Part shown: positions 16,497-26,589 of the stretch, piece after piece
Numbering within the stretch: position 1 is the stretch's first letter
How the letters are laid out: every line of letters starts with the position of its first letter
Assembly: GCF_004354915.1 (NCBI RefSeq)
Contig: NZ_SMSI01000002.1
Location: 248,001 to 312,000 of the forward strand
Direction of reading: 5' to 3'
DNA from: Pseudohoeflea suaedae
GTDB lineage: Bacteria; Pseudomonadota; Alphaproteobacteria; Rhizobiales; Rhizobiaceae
DNA: 64,000 nt
The notes under the pieces: generated by a model
Database searches by the model: none
Told to the model about the DNA's origin: nothing
Seen by the model: only the letters and a program-made list of their open reading frames with translations
Translations under genes and position numbers: made by a program

Positions 16497-17462
16497 ATGG
16501 GCGGCCACCATCATCACCATCACGTCGATCCTGATGCCGGAGACGCACGTGTCTTCTGGGCGATCGTCGTCAATATGGCACTCACGGTAGCCCAGGCCGT
16601 CGGCGGCATCTTCGCGGGCAGTCTCGCACTCATCGCCGATGCGCTTCACAATTTTTCCGATGCGATATCGCTGATCATCGCGTTTGCCGCGCGCAAGATC
16701 GCCCGGCGTCCGGCAGATGAAACCATGACGTTCGGCTATGGCCGGGCCGAAGTGGTGGCGGCTCTCGTCAACTACACGACGCTCATCGTGATCGGGCTCT
16801 ATCTTGCCTTCGAGGCGATCGAGCGTTTCTTCAGTCCGCAGGACGTGGACGGCTGGCTCGTCGTCATCATCGCCGTCGTTGCGTTGATCATCGATCTCGT
16901 GACGGCCGCGCTCACCTTCGCCATGTCGAAATCGAGCGTGAACATCCGCGCCGCCTTTCTGCACAATGTTGCCGATGCGCTTGGCTCGGTTGCGGTCATC
17001 TTCGCGGGCACGCTTATCCTCCTTTATGACTGGCGGCTGATCGATCCGGCCGTCACGCTGCTGATTGCGGGCTACATTCTCTGGCAATCCTTCGCCGAAA
17101 TCGGCGGGGTGATCCGTATTCTCATGCTGGGCAGCCCGCCGGAGACCCGAAGCATGGAGCTGGTCGAAGCCCTGCGCGACGTCGATGGCGTGCACGATGT
17201 CCATCACATGCATTTCTGGCAGATGCAGGAACACGAGGTCGCGCTCGACGCGCATCTGGTGATCGCCGACCATCTGTGGGACGAGGCGGAGCAGATCCGT
17301 ACCCAGGCGAGGGACGTGCTGGCCGAGCGGTTTGAAGTCTCGCACACGACCTTCGAGCTTGAGCGCACGCGCCATGCCTGTCAAAACACGCAGCTGATAG
17401 GTCATCCGCGAGCGCACGCGCACGGTTCTGCCCATGGCGGACATGATGACCATGAGCACTGA
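16497..17462 (+). CDS. cation diffusion facilitator (Zn/Cd exporter)
   Basis: A 321-residue inner-membrane CDF protein that exchanges cytosolic divalent metal for protons. The paired metal-site motifs are HNFSD (51-55, helix 2) and HNVAD (156-160, helix 5). The cytosolic C-terminal domain follows from about residue 215 (RDVDGVHDVHHMHFWQ). Two His-rich tails are unusual: six consecutive His right after MGG, and HAHGSAHGGHDDHEH at the end. The ATG at 16497 has GAAGGAA at correct spacing; the upstream in-frame ATG does not. Expression is probably controlled by the divergent MerR protein. Confidence 0.93.
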   Translation: MGGHHHHHHVDPDAGDARVFWAIVVNMALTVAQAVGGIFAGSLALIADALHNFSDAISLIIAFAARKIARRPADETMTFGYGRAEVVAALVNYTTLIVIGLYLAFEAIERFFSPQDVDGWLVVIIAVVALIIDLVTAALTFAMSKSSVNIRAAFLHNVADALGSVAVIFAGTLILLYDWRLIDPAVTLLIAGYILWQSFAEIGGVIRILMLGSPPETRSMELVEALRDVDGVHDVHHMHFWQMQEHEVALDAHLVIADHLWDEAEQIRTQARDVLAERFEVSHTTFELERTRHACQNTQLIGHPRAHAHGSAHGGHDDHEH

Positions 17463-17501
17463 GCAGGCGAAGACTGCGTAAGCGGAGAAGGACGAGAGGC
17501 G

Positions 17502-18284
17502 ATGTGCGGACGGTTTTCGCTGACGGCTTCGCCGGAGGAGGTGGCGGATTTCTTCGATCTCGAAGCGGTCGATGACTTTCCGCCGCGCTACAACATCGCG
17601 CCGACGCAGCCGATCCTGATCATCGCCGGGGACATTTCGCGCGCACCGGGCGACAACCGCTCGAATCGTCGGCCGCTCCTGGTGCGCTGGGGGCTGATCC
17701 CGTCATGGGTCAAGGATCTGGAAAAGTTTCCGCTTCTCATCAATGCGCGCTCGGAAACGGCGGCGGAGAAAGCCTCGTTCCGCGCGGCCATGCGTCATCG
17801 CCGTGTGCTGATCGCGGCTTCGGGCTTTTACGAGTGGCATCGCCCGCCGAAGGAGCTGAAGGAAAAGCCGGTTCCCTACTGGATCCGCCCGGCGCAAGGC
17901 GGCATCGTTGCATTCGCCGGGCTGATGGAGACCTACATGACACCGGACGGCGCCGAGATCGATACCGGCGCGATCCTGACGACAGGCGCCAATGCGGCAA
18001 TCGCGCCCATCCACGACCGCATGCCAGTGGTGATCGGTCCGCAGGATTTCGAGCGCTGGCTCGATTGCAAGACGGGTGAACCTCGCGATGTGGCCGATCT
18101 TCTGAAGCCCGCGGATCAGGGCTTCTTCGAGGCGATCGAGGTGTCCGACCGGGTCAACAAGGTCGTCAATGCAGGCCCGGATTTGCAGGAACGGGTTGCC
18201 GAGAGCCGCAAACCGGTCGATAGCAGAGCGGAACCCAGGGCCGTCAAGCCAGCCAGTCCGCCCGATCAACTCAAGCTTTTCTGA
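17502..18284 (+). CDS. SRAP-domain protein (HMCES/YedK family)
   Basis: A 260-residue SOS-response-associated peptidase. The family forms a thiazolidine crosslink with abasic sites in single-stranded DNA through Cys2, exposed after removal of Met1. The text shows MCGRFSLTASPEEVADFF at the start, RYNIAPTQ, INARSET, GFYEWH and the active-site His region NAAIAPIHDRMP. All expected elements are present. No LexA box is visible in the 39 bases upstream. The C-terminal 30 residues are a basic tail beyond the core fold. Confidence 0.92.
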   Translation: MCGRFSLTASPEEVADFFDLEAVDDFPPRYNIAPTQPILIIAGDISRAPGDNRSNRRPLLVRWGLIPSWVKDLEKFPLLINARSETAAEKASFRAAMRHRRVLIAASGFYEWHRPPKELKEKPVPYWIRPAQGGIVAFAGLMETYMTPDGAEIDTGAILTTGANAAIAPIHDRMPVVIGPQDFERWLDCKTGEPRDVADLLKPADQGFFEAIEVSDRVNKVVNAGPDLQERVAESRKPVDSRAEPRAVKPASPPDQLKLF

Positions 18285-18295
18285 TCGAAGTCTCC

Positions 18296-18919
18296 ATGCC
18301 AGTCCTTCTCTCCCCGGCGCTTTCCGGCTTTCTGCTCGGCGCATCCCTGATCATCGCCATCGGTGCGCAGAACGCGTTCATCCTGCGGCAAGGGCTGTTG
18401 CGGCGGCATGTCCTGATCCTGTGCTTCATCTGCGCGCTCTCGGATGCCTTCCTGATCGCGCTCGGGGTTGCCGGCCTGGGCGCCTTGATCGCGGGATCGA
18501 AGCTTCTGCTTGCCGTCGTCACGCTCGGGGGCGCGGTGTTTCTGGCATGCTACGCGGTTCTGGCCTTTCGCCGCGCGCTCCACCCCGAAGCGATGAAGGC
18601 GGCCAATGAAGACGGCCTCTCGCTCAAGGCGGCAATCGCCACCTGTCTCGCCTTCACCTTTCTCAACCCGCATGTCTATCTCGACACCGTTCTTCTTCTT
18701 GGCAGTCTGTCGGCGCGCTTCGAAGGGGAGGCGCGTCTGGCCTATGCGATCGGTGCCATGACGGCATCCTTCGTCTGGTTTTTCGGCCTGGGCTACGGGG
18801 CGCGGCTGCTCGCGCCGCTGTTTGCCAGGCCCTCAGCCTGGCGGGTGCTCGATCTGGTCATCGCGCTCGTCATGGCTGGGCTTTCCGCCTCGCTCGTCCA
18901 CCGCTTCTTCGCCGGTTGA
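18296..18919 (+). CDS. LysE/ArgO-family amino acid exporter
   Basis: A 207-residue inner-membrane exporter with about six helices. The opening LSGFLLGASLIIAIGAQNAFILRQGL contains the family motif GAQNAFILRQG, and TFLNPHVYLDTVLLLGS is the second diagnostic stretch, both closer to LysE/ArgO (lysine, arginine) than to the RhtB branch. Substrate is inferred from family. No LysG-type regulator is adjacent. It starts 11 bases after the SRAP gene. Confidence 0.88.
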   Translation: MPVLLSPALSGFLLGASLIIAIGAQNAFILRQGLLRRHVLILCFICALSDAFLIALGVAGLGALIAGSKLLLAVVTLGGAVFLACYAVLAFRRALHPEAMKAANEDGLSLKAAIATCLAFTFLNPHVYLDTVLLLGSLSARFEGEARLAYAIGAMTASFVWFFGLGYGARLLAPLFARPSAWRVLDLVIALVMAGLSASLVHRFFAG

Positions 18920-18941
18920 CAAGCCGGGTCTTGCAGACATC

Positions 18942-18970
18942 TTGACCGTTCAGCAGCGACGCGCCATAAG
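18942..18970 (+). promoter_or_regulatory. promoter of the cysS leader transcript
   Basis: TTGACC (18942-18947), a 17-base spacer and CATAAG (18965-18970) form a good sigma-70 promoter. The expected transcript start, 6-7 bases past the -10, falls on the A of the leader ATG at 18977. The leader mRNA would therefore be leaderless, as is known for trpL in Sinorhizobium. Inferred from sequence. Confidence 0.55.
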
Positions 18971-18976
18971 ACGAGC

Positions 18977-19030
18977 ATGAAAACGTTTGGCGCCACTGCC
19001 ATCTGCATTTGCCGGATCATTATCAGCTAG
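18977..19030 (+). CDS. candidate cysteine leader peptide of the cysS operon
   Basis: A 17-codon ORF encoding MKTFGATAICICRIIIS, ending 84 bases before cysS. Codons 10 and 12 are both TGC (19004-19006, 19010-19012); two Cys in 17 residues is far above background and matches the amino acid charged by the CysS enzyme downstream. No good ribosome-binding site precedes it, but the predicted promoter would start the transcript at this ATG. The peptide would serve as a sensor: ribosomes would pause at the TGC codons when Cys-tRNA is scarce. I know of no described leader with this sequence. Existence and role are inferred. Confidence 0.5.
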   Translation: MKTFGATAICICRIIIS

Positions 19031-19110
19031 CCCCATCGCTGGCTCGGCCGTTTTCGTCTCCTCGTTCGACATGAAAACCGACCCGGCCAGCGGGAGGCCG
19101 GCATTAGGGG
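19025..19110 (+). promoter_or_regulatory. candidate cysS attenuator with three competing helices
   Basis: Helix A: 19025-19031 with 19038-19044, one wobble, covering the leader stop codon. Helix B: 19037-19047 with 19083-19092, ten pairs and one bulged T. Helix C: CCGGCC (19083-19088) with GGCCGG (19096-19101). A and B share their middle arm, and B and C share theirs, so they exclude each other. Helix C ends four bases before the cysS ribosome-binding site (AGGGG, 19106-19110). No U-tract follows C, so control of translation is more likely than of transcription. Confidence 0.45.
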
Positions 19111-19114
19111 ATTT

Positions 19115-20533
19115 ATGTCAGAAATGACCGAGACACCGACGCTCAGGTTCCACAATACGCTCACACGGACGAAGGAGGATTTTGCCCCCATCGATCGCGA
19201 GAACGTGCGCATGTATGTGTGCGGGCCCACCGTCTACGACTATGCCCATATCGGCAATGCGCGCCCGGCGATCGTCTTCGACGTGCTCTTCCGGCTGCTG
19301 CGCCACGTCTATGGCCCGGATCATGTGACCTATGTGCGCAACATCACCGACGTGGACGACAAGATCAATGCGCGGGCGTTGCGCGATCACCCCAACCTGC
19401 CGCTCAATGACGCGATTGCGGAAGTCACCAGCCGCACCGCCGAGCAGTACATGACCGACGTCACCGCACTCGGCTGCCTGGAGCCCACCGTGCAGCCGCG
19501 GGCAACAGCCCATATCGCCGGCATGGTCGGGATGATCCAGACGCTCATCGAGCGCGGCCATGCCTATCTGGCCGAGGGCAAGGAAGGGCGCGAGGTGCTC
19601 TTCTCCGTCGGCTCGATGCCGAGTTACGGCAAATTGTCGAACCGCAAGCTGGAAGACCAGCAGGCCGGGGCGCGGGTGGCCATCGAGGCGCACAAGAAGA
19701 ACCCGGCGGACTTCGTGCTCTGGAAGGAATCCGCCGCCGACGAGCCGGGCTGGGAAGGCGCCTTCTCGGAAGGCGGCAAGGCAGTCGCCATCCATGGCCG
19801 TCCCGGCTGGCACATCGAGTGCTCGGTGATGAGCGAAGCGCATCTGGGCGAGACCTTCGACATTCACGGCGGCGGGCTGGACCTGATCTTCCCGCACCAC
19901 GAAAACGAGATTGCCCAGTCGACCTGCGCCCATGGCAACAGCCGGATGGCCAATGTCTGGATGCACAACGGTTTCCTGCAGGTCGAAGGGCAGAAGATGT
20001 CCAAGAGCCTCGGCAATTTCTACACCATCGCCCAGCTTCTGGAGACGGAGACCTTCGCGGGCCGGAAATGGCCGGGCGAGGTGCTGCGCCTTGCCATGCT
20101 GATGACGCATTATCGCGAGCCGATCGACTTTTCCGCCAAGCGGCTGGAGGAGGCCGAACGCATGCTCGCCAAATGGCCCGCGGGCGGGGATGCCTCGGCT
20201 GGTGTGCATCCGAGCGTGATCGCAGCACTTGCGGACGATCTCAACACCGTGGCCGCCATCCAGGCCCTGCATCATCTGGCGACCTCCGGTGCGCCCGAAT
20301 TTGCCGCCAGCGCGGCGCTGCTCGGTGTTCTGCCCGCACAGGTCGAGGTGAACGACGATCTGGCGAAAGCCGTCGGCGCGCTTGTCGACATGCGGCTCGA
20401 GATGATCAAGGCGAAGAACTGGGGCGATGCGGACAAGATCCGCGACGATCTTGCTGCCAAGGGGATCCAGCTGAAGGACGGAAAGGATCCGGAAACCGGC
20501 GAGCGGACGACGACGTGGGAGATGAAGCGGTGA
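19115..20533 (+). CDS. cysS: cysteinyl-tRNA synthetase
   Basis: A 472-residue class I tRNA synthetase that charges tRNA-Cys. Motifs are complete: Cys36 in [12 protein letters not shown] (45-48), Cys236 in [13 protein letters not shown] (261-265) and KMSKS (294-298). Cys36, Cys236 and the His/Glu of HHENE are the zinc ligands that select cysteine. The C-terminal helical anticodon domain is present. The ATG has AGGGG four bases upstream, close but usable. Its stop overlaps the GTG of the first GFA gene, so it heads a coupled operon through the BKACE-type gene. The upstream leader suggests cysteine-dependent control. Confidence 0.97.
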   Translation: MSEMTETPTLRFHNTLTRTKEDFAPIDRENVRMYVCGPTVYDYAHIGNARPAIVFDVLFRLLRHVYGPDHVTYVRNITDVDDKINARALRDHPNLPLNDAIAEVTSRTAEQYMTDVTALGCLEPTVQPRATAHIAGMVGMIQTLIERGHAYLAEGKEGREVLFSVGSMPSYGKLSNRKLEDQQAGARVAIEAHKKNPADFVLWKESAADEPGWEGAFSEGGKAVAIHGRPGWHIECSVMSEAHLGETFDIHGGGLDLIFPHHENEIAQSTCAHGNSRMANVWMHNGFLQVEGQKMSKSLGNFYTIAQLLETETFAGRKWPGEVLRLAMLMTHYREPIDFSAKRLEEAERMLAKWPAGGDASAGVHPSVIAALADDLNTVAAIQALHHLATSGAPEFAASAALLGVLPAQVEVNDDLAKAVGALVDMRLEMIKAKNWGDADKIRDDLAAKGIQLKDGKDPETGERTTTWEMKR

Positions 20534-21008
20534 CGTCCGAAACGCATAGCGGCGGATGCCAGTGCGGAGCGGTGCGGTTCCGGGTGCAGGGAACACCGGC
20601 CGATTCCTCGGTGTGTTATTGCCGCATGTGCCAGAAGGCCTCGGCTTCCCACGCTCTGGCGCTCGTTTCGGTGCGTGGTTTCGAGGTGGAATGGACGCGC
20701 GGCCGGCCCGCATGGTTCCAGAGCTCGAACGCGGCGCGGCGCGGGTTCTGCAGCGCCTGCGGCACGCCGCTGGCCTACGAGGCGCCCGACGGGCTGGCGC
20801 TCTCCGTTCTTGCCTTCGACGATCCGGACCGCTTTCCGCCTGTCGTCGCCTATGGCGTCGAGGGCAAGCGGATCTGGTGCGATTCGGTGCCGTCGCTACC
20901 CGAACGCCATACAATGGAGGACGAGGAGGCCGCGCCGTTCCTGGCAGAACTCGTCAACAACCAGCATCCCGATCGCGATACCGCCGAGTGGCCAACGGAG
21001 GACAATGC

Positions 21009-21012
<4 letters not shown>
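20530..21012 (+). CDS. GFA-family zinc protein, copy 1
   Basis: A 160-residue protein of the GFA (glutathione-dependent formaldehyde-activating, CENP-V/GFA) fold. Zinc ligands are visible: CQC (10-12), CYCRMC (29-34) and CSAC in [13 protein letters not shown]. Members bind two zinc ions; most have no proven reaction and formaldehyde activity is disputed for many. The start is GTG, overlapping the cysS stop (GTGA). A second GFA gene follows with the same overlap. The acidic tail [15 protein letters not shown] is shared in style with copy 2. Confidence 0.88.
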
Positions 21013-22479
<1,467 letters not shown>

Positions 22480-22480
22480 A

Positions 22481-24097
22481 ATGAGCAAGGAGCGCATCTA
22501 TCTGTTCGACACCACCCTGCGCGACGGCCAGCAGACCCCCGGGGTAGACTTTTCGCTCGAGGACAAGATTGCCGTTTCGGCGCTGCTCGACAATTTCGGC
22601 ATCGACTATGTCGAAGGCGGGTATCCGGGCGCAAACCCGACGGATACGGCCTTTTTCGCGAAGAAACGTACCGGCCATTCATCCTTCACGGCCTTCGGCA
22701 TGACCAAGCGGGCAGGGGTGTCGGCGTCCAACGATCCGGGGCTTGCCGCGCTCATCCAGTCGAAGGCGGATGCGGTGTGCCTCGTCGCCAAGAGCTGGGA
22801 CTATCACGTAAAGGTCGCGCTCAATATCACCAATGAGGACAATCTCGCCTCGATCCGGGAATCCGTCGAGGCGGTGGTCAGGTCCGGCAAGGAAGCGCTT
22901 CTCGATTGCGAGCATTTCTTCGATGGGTACAAGGCCAATCCGGATTACGCGATCGCCTGTGCCAGGGCAGCCTATGAAGCCGGCGCGCGCTGGGTGGTGC
23001 TGTGCGATACCAATGGCGGCGCGCAGCCGGGCGAAATCGCCGGGATCGTCAAGACGCTGATCGCGGCGGGCATTCCGGGCGATCATCTGGGCATTCACGC
23101 GCATAATGATACCGGACAGGCTGTCGCCAATTCGCTTGCGGCAATCGAAGCGGGCGTGCGGCAGGTGCAGGGCACGCTCAACGGCATCGGTGAACGCTGC
23201 GGCAATGCCAACCTGATCACGCTGATCCCGACGCTTGCGCTCAAGCCTTATTTTGCCGAACGGTTCGATACCGGTCTCTCCCAGGACAAGCTCAAGGAGA
23301 TTACCGCGCTCAGCCACGCCTTCGACGAGATGCTGAACCGGTCGCCGGGTGCGCAGTCGCCCTATGTCGGTGCTTCGGCCTTTGCGACCAAGGCCGGCAT
23401 CCATGCCTCCGCCATTCTCAAGGATCCGCGCACCTACGAGCATGTCACGCCCGAAAGCGTCGGAAACTACCGCAAGGTGATGGTGTCCGATCAGGGCGGC
23501 AAGTCCAATTTCGTCGATGCGCTGGCGCGCCGCGGCATCACGGTTTCCCGGGACGATCCGAAACTCGACCGGCTGATCGAGATCGTCAAGGAACGCGAGG
23601 CGACCGGCTATGCCTATGAGGGCGCTGATGCGAGCTTCGAACTGCTCGCCCACCGCACGCTCGGTCGCGTGCCGGATTTCTTCGAGGTGGTGAGCTTCCG
23701 GGTCATGGTCGAGCGCCGGTTCGACGCCAGGGGTGAATTGCGCACGGTATCGGAGGCCGTGGTCAAGATCATGGTCGATGGAGCCGAGCACATGTCGGTG
23801 GCCGAAGGCCATGGTCCGGTCAATGCGCTCGACATAGCCATGCGCAAGGATCTGGGGGCCTATCAGGCGGAGATCGCCGATCTGGAGCTTGCCGACTACA
23901 AGGTGCGTATCCTCAACGGAGGCACCGAGGCGATCACCCGGGTCCTGATCGAATCCTCCGATGGCACCGGTGCGCGCTGGTGGACCGTCGGCGTTTCCGA
24001 CAACATCATAGACGCCTCGTTCCAGGCGCTGCAGGATTCCATCGTCTACAAGCTGATGAAGAACCGCGACCTGGCGGGGCGCGTGGCTGCGGAGTAA
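22481..24097 (+). CDS. cimA: (R)-citramalate synthase
   Basis: A 538-residue enzyme that condenses pyruvate and acetyl-CoA to citramalate, a threonine-independent entry to isoleucine synthesis. Features: FDTTLRDGQQTPGVDFS at the N-terminus, CDTNGGA, the metal-binding HAHND, GTLNGIGERCGNANL, and a C-terminal regulatory domain from about residue 400 (LGRVPDFFEVVSFRVMVERR) of LeuA-allosteric type. The full domain set separates it from HMG-CoA lyase. The ATG at 22481 follows GGGAGCG. Homocitrate or isopropylmalate synthase is less likely given the DGQQTPGVDFS and NGIGERCGN patterns. Confidence 0.9.
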   Translation: MSKERIYLFDTTLRDGQQTPGVDFSLEDKIAVSALLDNFGIDYVEGGYPGANPTDTAFFAKKRTGHSSFTAFGMTKRAGVSASNDPGLAALIQSKADAVCLVAKSWDYHVKVALNITNEDNLASIRESVEAVVRSGKEALLDCEHFFDGYKANPDYAIACARAAYEAGARWVVLCDTNGGAQPGEIAGIVKTLIAAGIPGDHLGIHAHNDTGQAVANSLAAIEAGVRQVQGTLNGIGERCGNANLITLIPTLALKPYFAERFDTGLSQDKLKEITALSHAFDEMLNRSPGAQSPYVGASAFATKAGIHASAILKDPRTYEHVTPESVGNYRKVMVSDQGGKSNFVDALARRGITVSRDDPKLDRLIEIVKEREATGYAYEGADASFELLAHRTLGRVPDFFEVVSFRVMVERRFDARGELRTVSEAVVKIMVDGAEHMSVAEGHGPVNALDIAMRKDLGAYQAEIADLELADYKVRILNGGTEAITRVLIESSDGTGARWWTVGVSDNIIDASFQALQDSIVYKLMKNRDLAGRVAAE

Positions 24098-24121
24098 GTG
24101 AAGGGATAGCGGGAGGGCACC

Positions 24122-24838
24122 ATGATCGTGCAGGCTTGCCTCAACGGCGCAAGGACGGCCGGCTACCATCCCGCATTGCCGTTGACGCCGGAGGCGATTG
24201 CCCGTGATGCCGCCATTTGCGTGGCCACCGGCGCCAATGAACTGCACATCCATCCGCGTGGGCCCGATCTGGCTGAAAGCCTGGGGGCCATCAACGCGAC
24301 AATTCCGTCGGTGCGCGCAGCCTGTCCCGGAACGCTCGTCGGCGTCTCCACCGGTGCGTGGATCGAGAAGGACGCGGCCCGCACCCGGGATCTGATTTCC
24401 GGCTGGTCGGAATTGCCGGATTATGCGTCGGTTAATCTGTCCGAACCGGATGCGCCTGCCGTCATGGACATTCTGGACCGGATCGGTGTGGGCATCGAGG
24501 CAGGAATCGCGACCGTCGAGGGCGCCGAGCGCTTCGTTTCCCTCGCGCGGCAGCGTCCGGCATTGCGCATCCTTATCGAGATCAACGAGCAGAACCCGCC
24601 CGATGCGCTGGCGCTTGCGGAGGAAATTTCCGCCGTTCTCGCCCGCAGCCAGGTGAACAGGCCGATCCTGCTGCACGGCTTCGACGCCACCATCTGGGAT
24701 CTCGTCCGCATGGCACGGCGCTGCAACTGGTCGACGCGTATCGGTCTGGAGGACGGCAAGCACATGCCGGACGGCAGCCAGGCATCGGGTAATCGCGCAC
24801 TCGTCGCGGCGGCAATCGCGATCTGCCGCGGGCAGTGA
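24122..24838 (+). CDS. BKACE-family (3-keto-5-aminohexanoate cleavage-like) protein
   Basis: A 238-residue zinc-dependent TIM-barrel protein. Family members react a beta-keto acid with acetyl-CoA to give acetoacetate and a CoA ester. The family text is visible: CLNGARTAGYHPALPLTPE, ELHIHPRG with the paired His ligands, EINEQN, LLHGFDATIWDLVR and IGLEDG (Glu ligand), then MPDGSQASGNRALVAAA. It is shorter than the usual 270-310 residues but the metal ligands are kept, so it is a compact subgroup rather than a broken gene. The beta-keto substrate is unknown. Last gene of the cysS operon. Confidence 0.8.
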   Translation: MIVQACLNGARTAGYHPALPLTPEAIARDAAICVATGANELHIHPRGPDLAESLGAINATIPSVRAACPGTLVGVSTGAWIEKDAARTRDLISGWSELPDYASVNLSEPDAPAVMDILDRIGVGIEAGIATVEGAERFVSLARQRPALRILIEINEQNPPDALALAEEISAVLARSQVNRPILLHGFDATIWDLVRMARRCNWSTRIGLEDGKHMPDGSQASGNRALVAAAIAICRGQ

Positions 24839-24993
24839 AACCCGTCACGGCCCGCGGTCCGGCACCGCGCGCGGGCGCAGGTGCGATCCGGGTAAAGACG
24901 GCGAGGCGGGGACCTTTGGGCAGCGGGCGGACTTGACCGCGATCCATTTCGGCGCATGCTGGCTCTATGAGCGAAGCGCGTGAGGAGGACGCC

Positions 24994-25638
24994 GTGAGTA
25001 CAACCGTATTTGGCCGGGAGGTGGGCCAGCGCATCGCTTCCGTCGAGGAGCTGCGTGAGCAGGTGCCGCCACCGGGGCGCCTTCCTTCGGGCAAGGTGAT
25101 CGACCATGTCGACGAGACGGCTGCGCGGTTTATTGCGGCTTCGCCTCTGGTCGTGCTCGCCACGCGCCGCGCCGATGGCGGTGTCGATCTCACCCCGCGA
25201 GGCGATCCGGCCGGTTTCGTCAAGGTTCTCGATTCCAGGACGCTCGCCATTCCCGATCGTCCGGGCAACAACCGGATGGACAATATCGAGAACGTGCTCA
25301 CCGACGGCGCGATTGGTCTTCTCTTCATGATCCCGGGTGTCGACGACACGGTGCGTGTGAGCGGGCAGGGGGCGGTCGTGCGCGACGAAAGACTGTCGGA
25401 GGAACTCGCCGTCGACGGCCGTCCGGCAGGGCTCGTGACGCTTGTGCGCGTCCAGCGTCTCCTCAGCCACTGCCCGAAGGCGTTCATGCGTTCCAGGGCC
25501 TGGTATCCCGAAGCCTGGCCGGACGCGAGTGACGTTCCGAGCCTGGCAGAGATGCTCAAGGCGCATTGCGCCATCGACGATCCGCTGCCGGATCTCGAAA
25601 CCTATGTCGACAACGCCAACAGGACGACGCTCTATTAG
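24994..25638 (+). CDS. pyridoxamine 5'-phosphate oxidase-like flavoprotein
   Basis: A 214-residue protein of the split-barrel FMN-binding superfamily. The text FIAASPLVVLATRRADGGVDLTPRGDPAGFV and IPDRPGNNRMDNIENVLTDGAIGLLFMIPG fits the PNPOx-like/MSMEG_1061 group. These bind FMN or F420 and act as oxidoreductases of unknown substrate; it is not the biosynthetic PdxH. The GTG start at 24994 is chosen because GAGGAGG (24982-24988) lies five bases before it; an in-frame ATG at 24967 has nothing comparable. Confidence 0.8.
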   Translation: MSTTVFGREVGQRIASVEELREQVPPPGRLPSGKVIDHVDETAARFIAASPLVVLATRRADGGVDLTPRGDPAGFVKVLDSRTLAIPDRPGNNRMDNIENVLTDGAIGLLFMIPGVDDTVRVSGQGAVVRDERLSEELAVDGRPAGLVTLVRVQRLLSHCPKAFMRSRAWYPEAWPDASDVPSLAEMLKAHCAIDDPLPDLETYVDNANRTTLY

Positions 25639-25713
25639 CCCTGGCTGACGGCCTGTTCCTCCCGCCGACCGGTTGCCGGCCGGCGATCCCGTTTCCCTTT
25701 CCGGATTGTATCG

Positions 25714-26589
25714 ATGAAACCGCAGAACAACGGCGCATGGCTCTATCTTGTGCCGGCCCTGGCAATCCTCGGCTTTGCCGGCGTCGTGCCGCTCGTGGCC
25801 GTCTTCAACTATTCCTTCTTCGATATCTTCACGCTCGATTCCGCCTTCTGGATCGGCGGAGAATGGTATCGTGAAATCCTGTCTTCCGAGCGCTTTTACG
25901 CGAGCCTCGGGCGCAGTCTCCTGTTCTCTCTCATCGTGCTTTCGGTACAGATGCCGCTCGGGGTCGGCATCGCGCTGTTGCTGCGGCGCTCGGGCCGGGT
26001 GAGCGTATTCGTTCTGATGCTCCTCGCAGTTCCCCTGGTGGTGCCATGGAACATGATCCCGACCATGTGGCTAAGCCTCATCAACACCGAAAACGGGCTT
26101 CTCGGCATGGCGCTTGCCAAGCTCGGCATCGGCTTCGATTACAAGTTCAATGCCGTTCACACCTGGATCGTTCTTGTCGCCATGGATACGTGGCACTGGA
26201 CGGGTCTCGTGGCCGTACTCGCCTATGCGGGGCTGTCGGGGATTCCGCCGGCCTATTACCGGGCCGCCGCCATCGATGGGGCGTCGCGCTATCAGGTGTT
26301 CCGCTATATCGAACTGCCGAAGATCGCCGACGTCATGTTCATGGCGCTTCTGTTGCGCTTCATGGACAGTTTCATGATCTATATCGAGGCGTTCCGGATC
26401 AATGCCGGGGGACCGGACAATGCGACGACCTTCCTGTCGCTCGATCTCGGCGAAGCGATCAACGGTTTCAGCTACGGCTCGGCGGCGGCCCATTCGGTGA
26501 TCTATTTCCTCATGGTGCTGACGATCGCCTGGGCCTTCCGCACGGCTATGGACCGGCGGGGCAGGGCATCGAGCGAGGCGATCGCATGA
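25714..26589 (+). CDS. ABC transporter permease, GlpP-like
   Basis: A 291-residue inner-membrane permease of the MalF/UgpA type with six helices. The EAA loop that docks the ATPase is at YYRAAAIDGASRYQVFRYIELPK. The ordered text WNMIPTMWLSL, VAMDTWHWTGLVAVLAYAGL, LLRFMDSFMIYIEAF and GGPDNATTFLSLDL resembles the rhizobial glycerol importer subunit GlpP. Substrate assignment rests on memory of that family and is moderate. It pairs with the next gene (ATGA overlap), but no ATPase or binding-protein gene is nearby, so it needs subunits encoded elsewhere or is a remnant. Confidence 0.85.
   Translation: MKPQNNGAWLYLVPALAILGFAGVVPLVAVFNYSFFDIFTLDSAFWIGGEWYREILSSERFYASLGRSLLFSLIVLSVQMPLGVGIALLLRRSGRVSVFVLMLLAVPLVVPWNMIPTMWLSLINTENGLLGMALAKLGIGFDYKFNAVHTWIVLVAMDTWHWTGLVAVLAYAGLSGIPPAYYRAAAIDGASRYQVFRYIELPKIADVMFMALLLRFMDSFMIYIEAFRINAGGPDNATTFLSLDLGEAINGFSYGSAAAHSVIYFLMVLTIAWAFRTAMDRRGRASSEAIA

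Noticed and set aside
24122-24838. Truncated or broken BKACE gene because of short length
   Set aside because: The metal-binding His pair, the LLHGFD segment and the Glu-containing IGLEDG segment are all present with normal ends, so it is a compact form and not a pseudogene.
25664-25684. Hairpin GCCG-A-CCGG / CCGG-C-CGGC after the PNPOx-like gene as a terminator
   Set aside because: The stem has a central mismatch and no U-tract, so termination is not supported.
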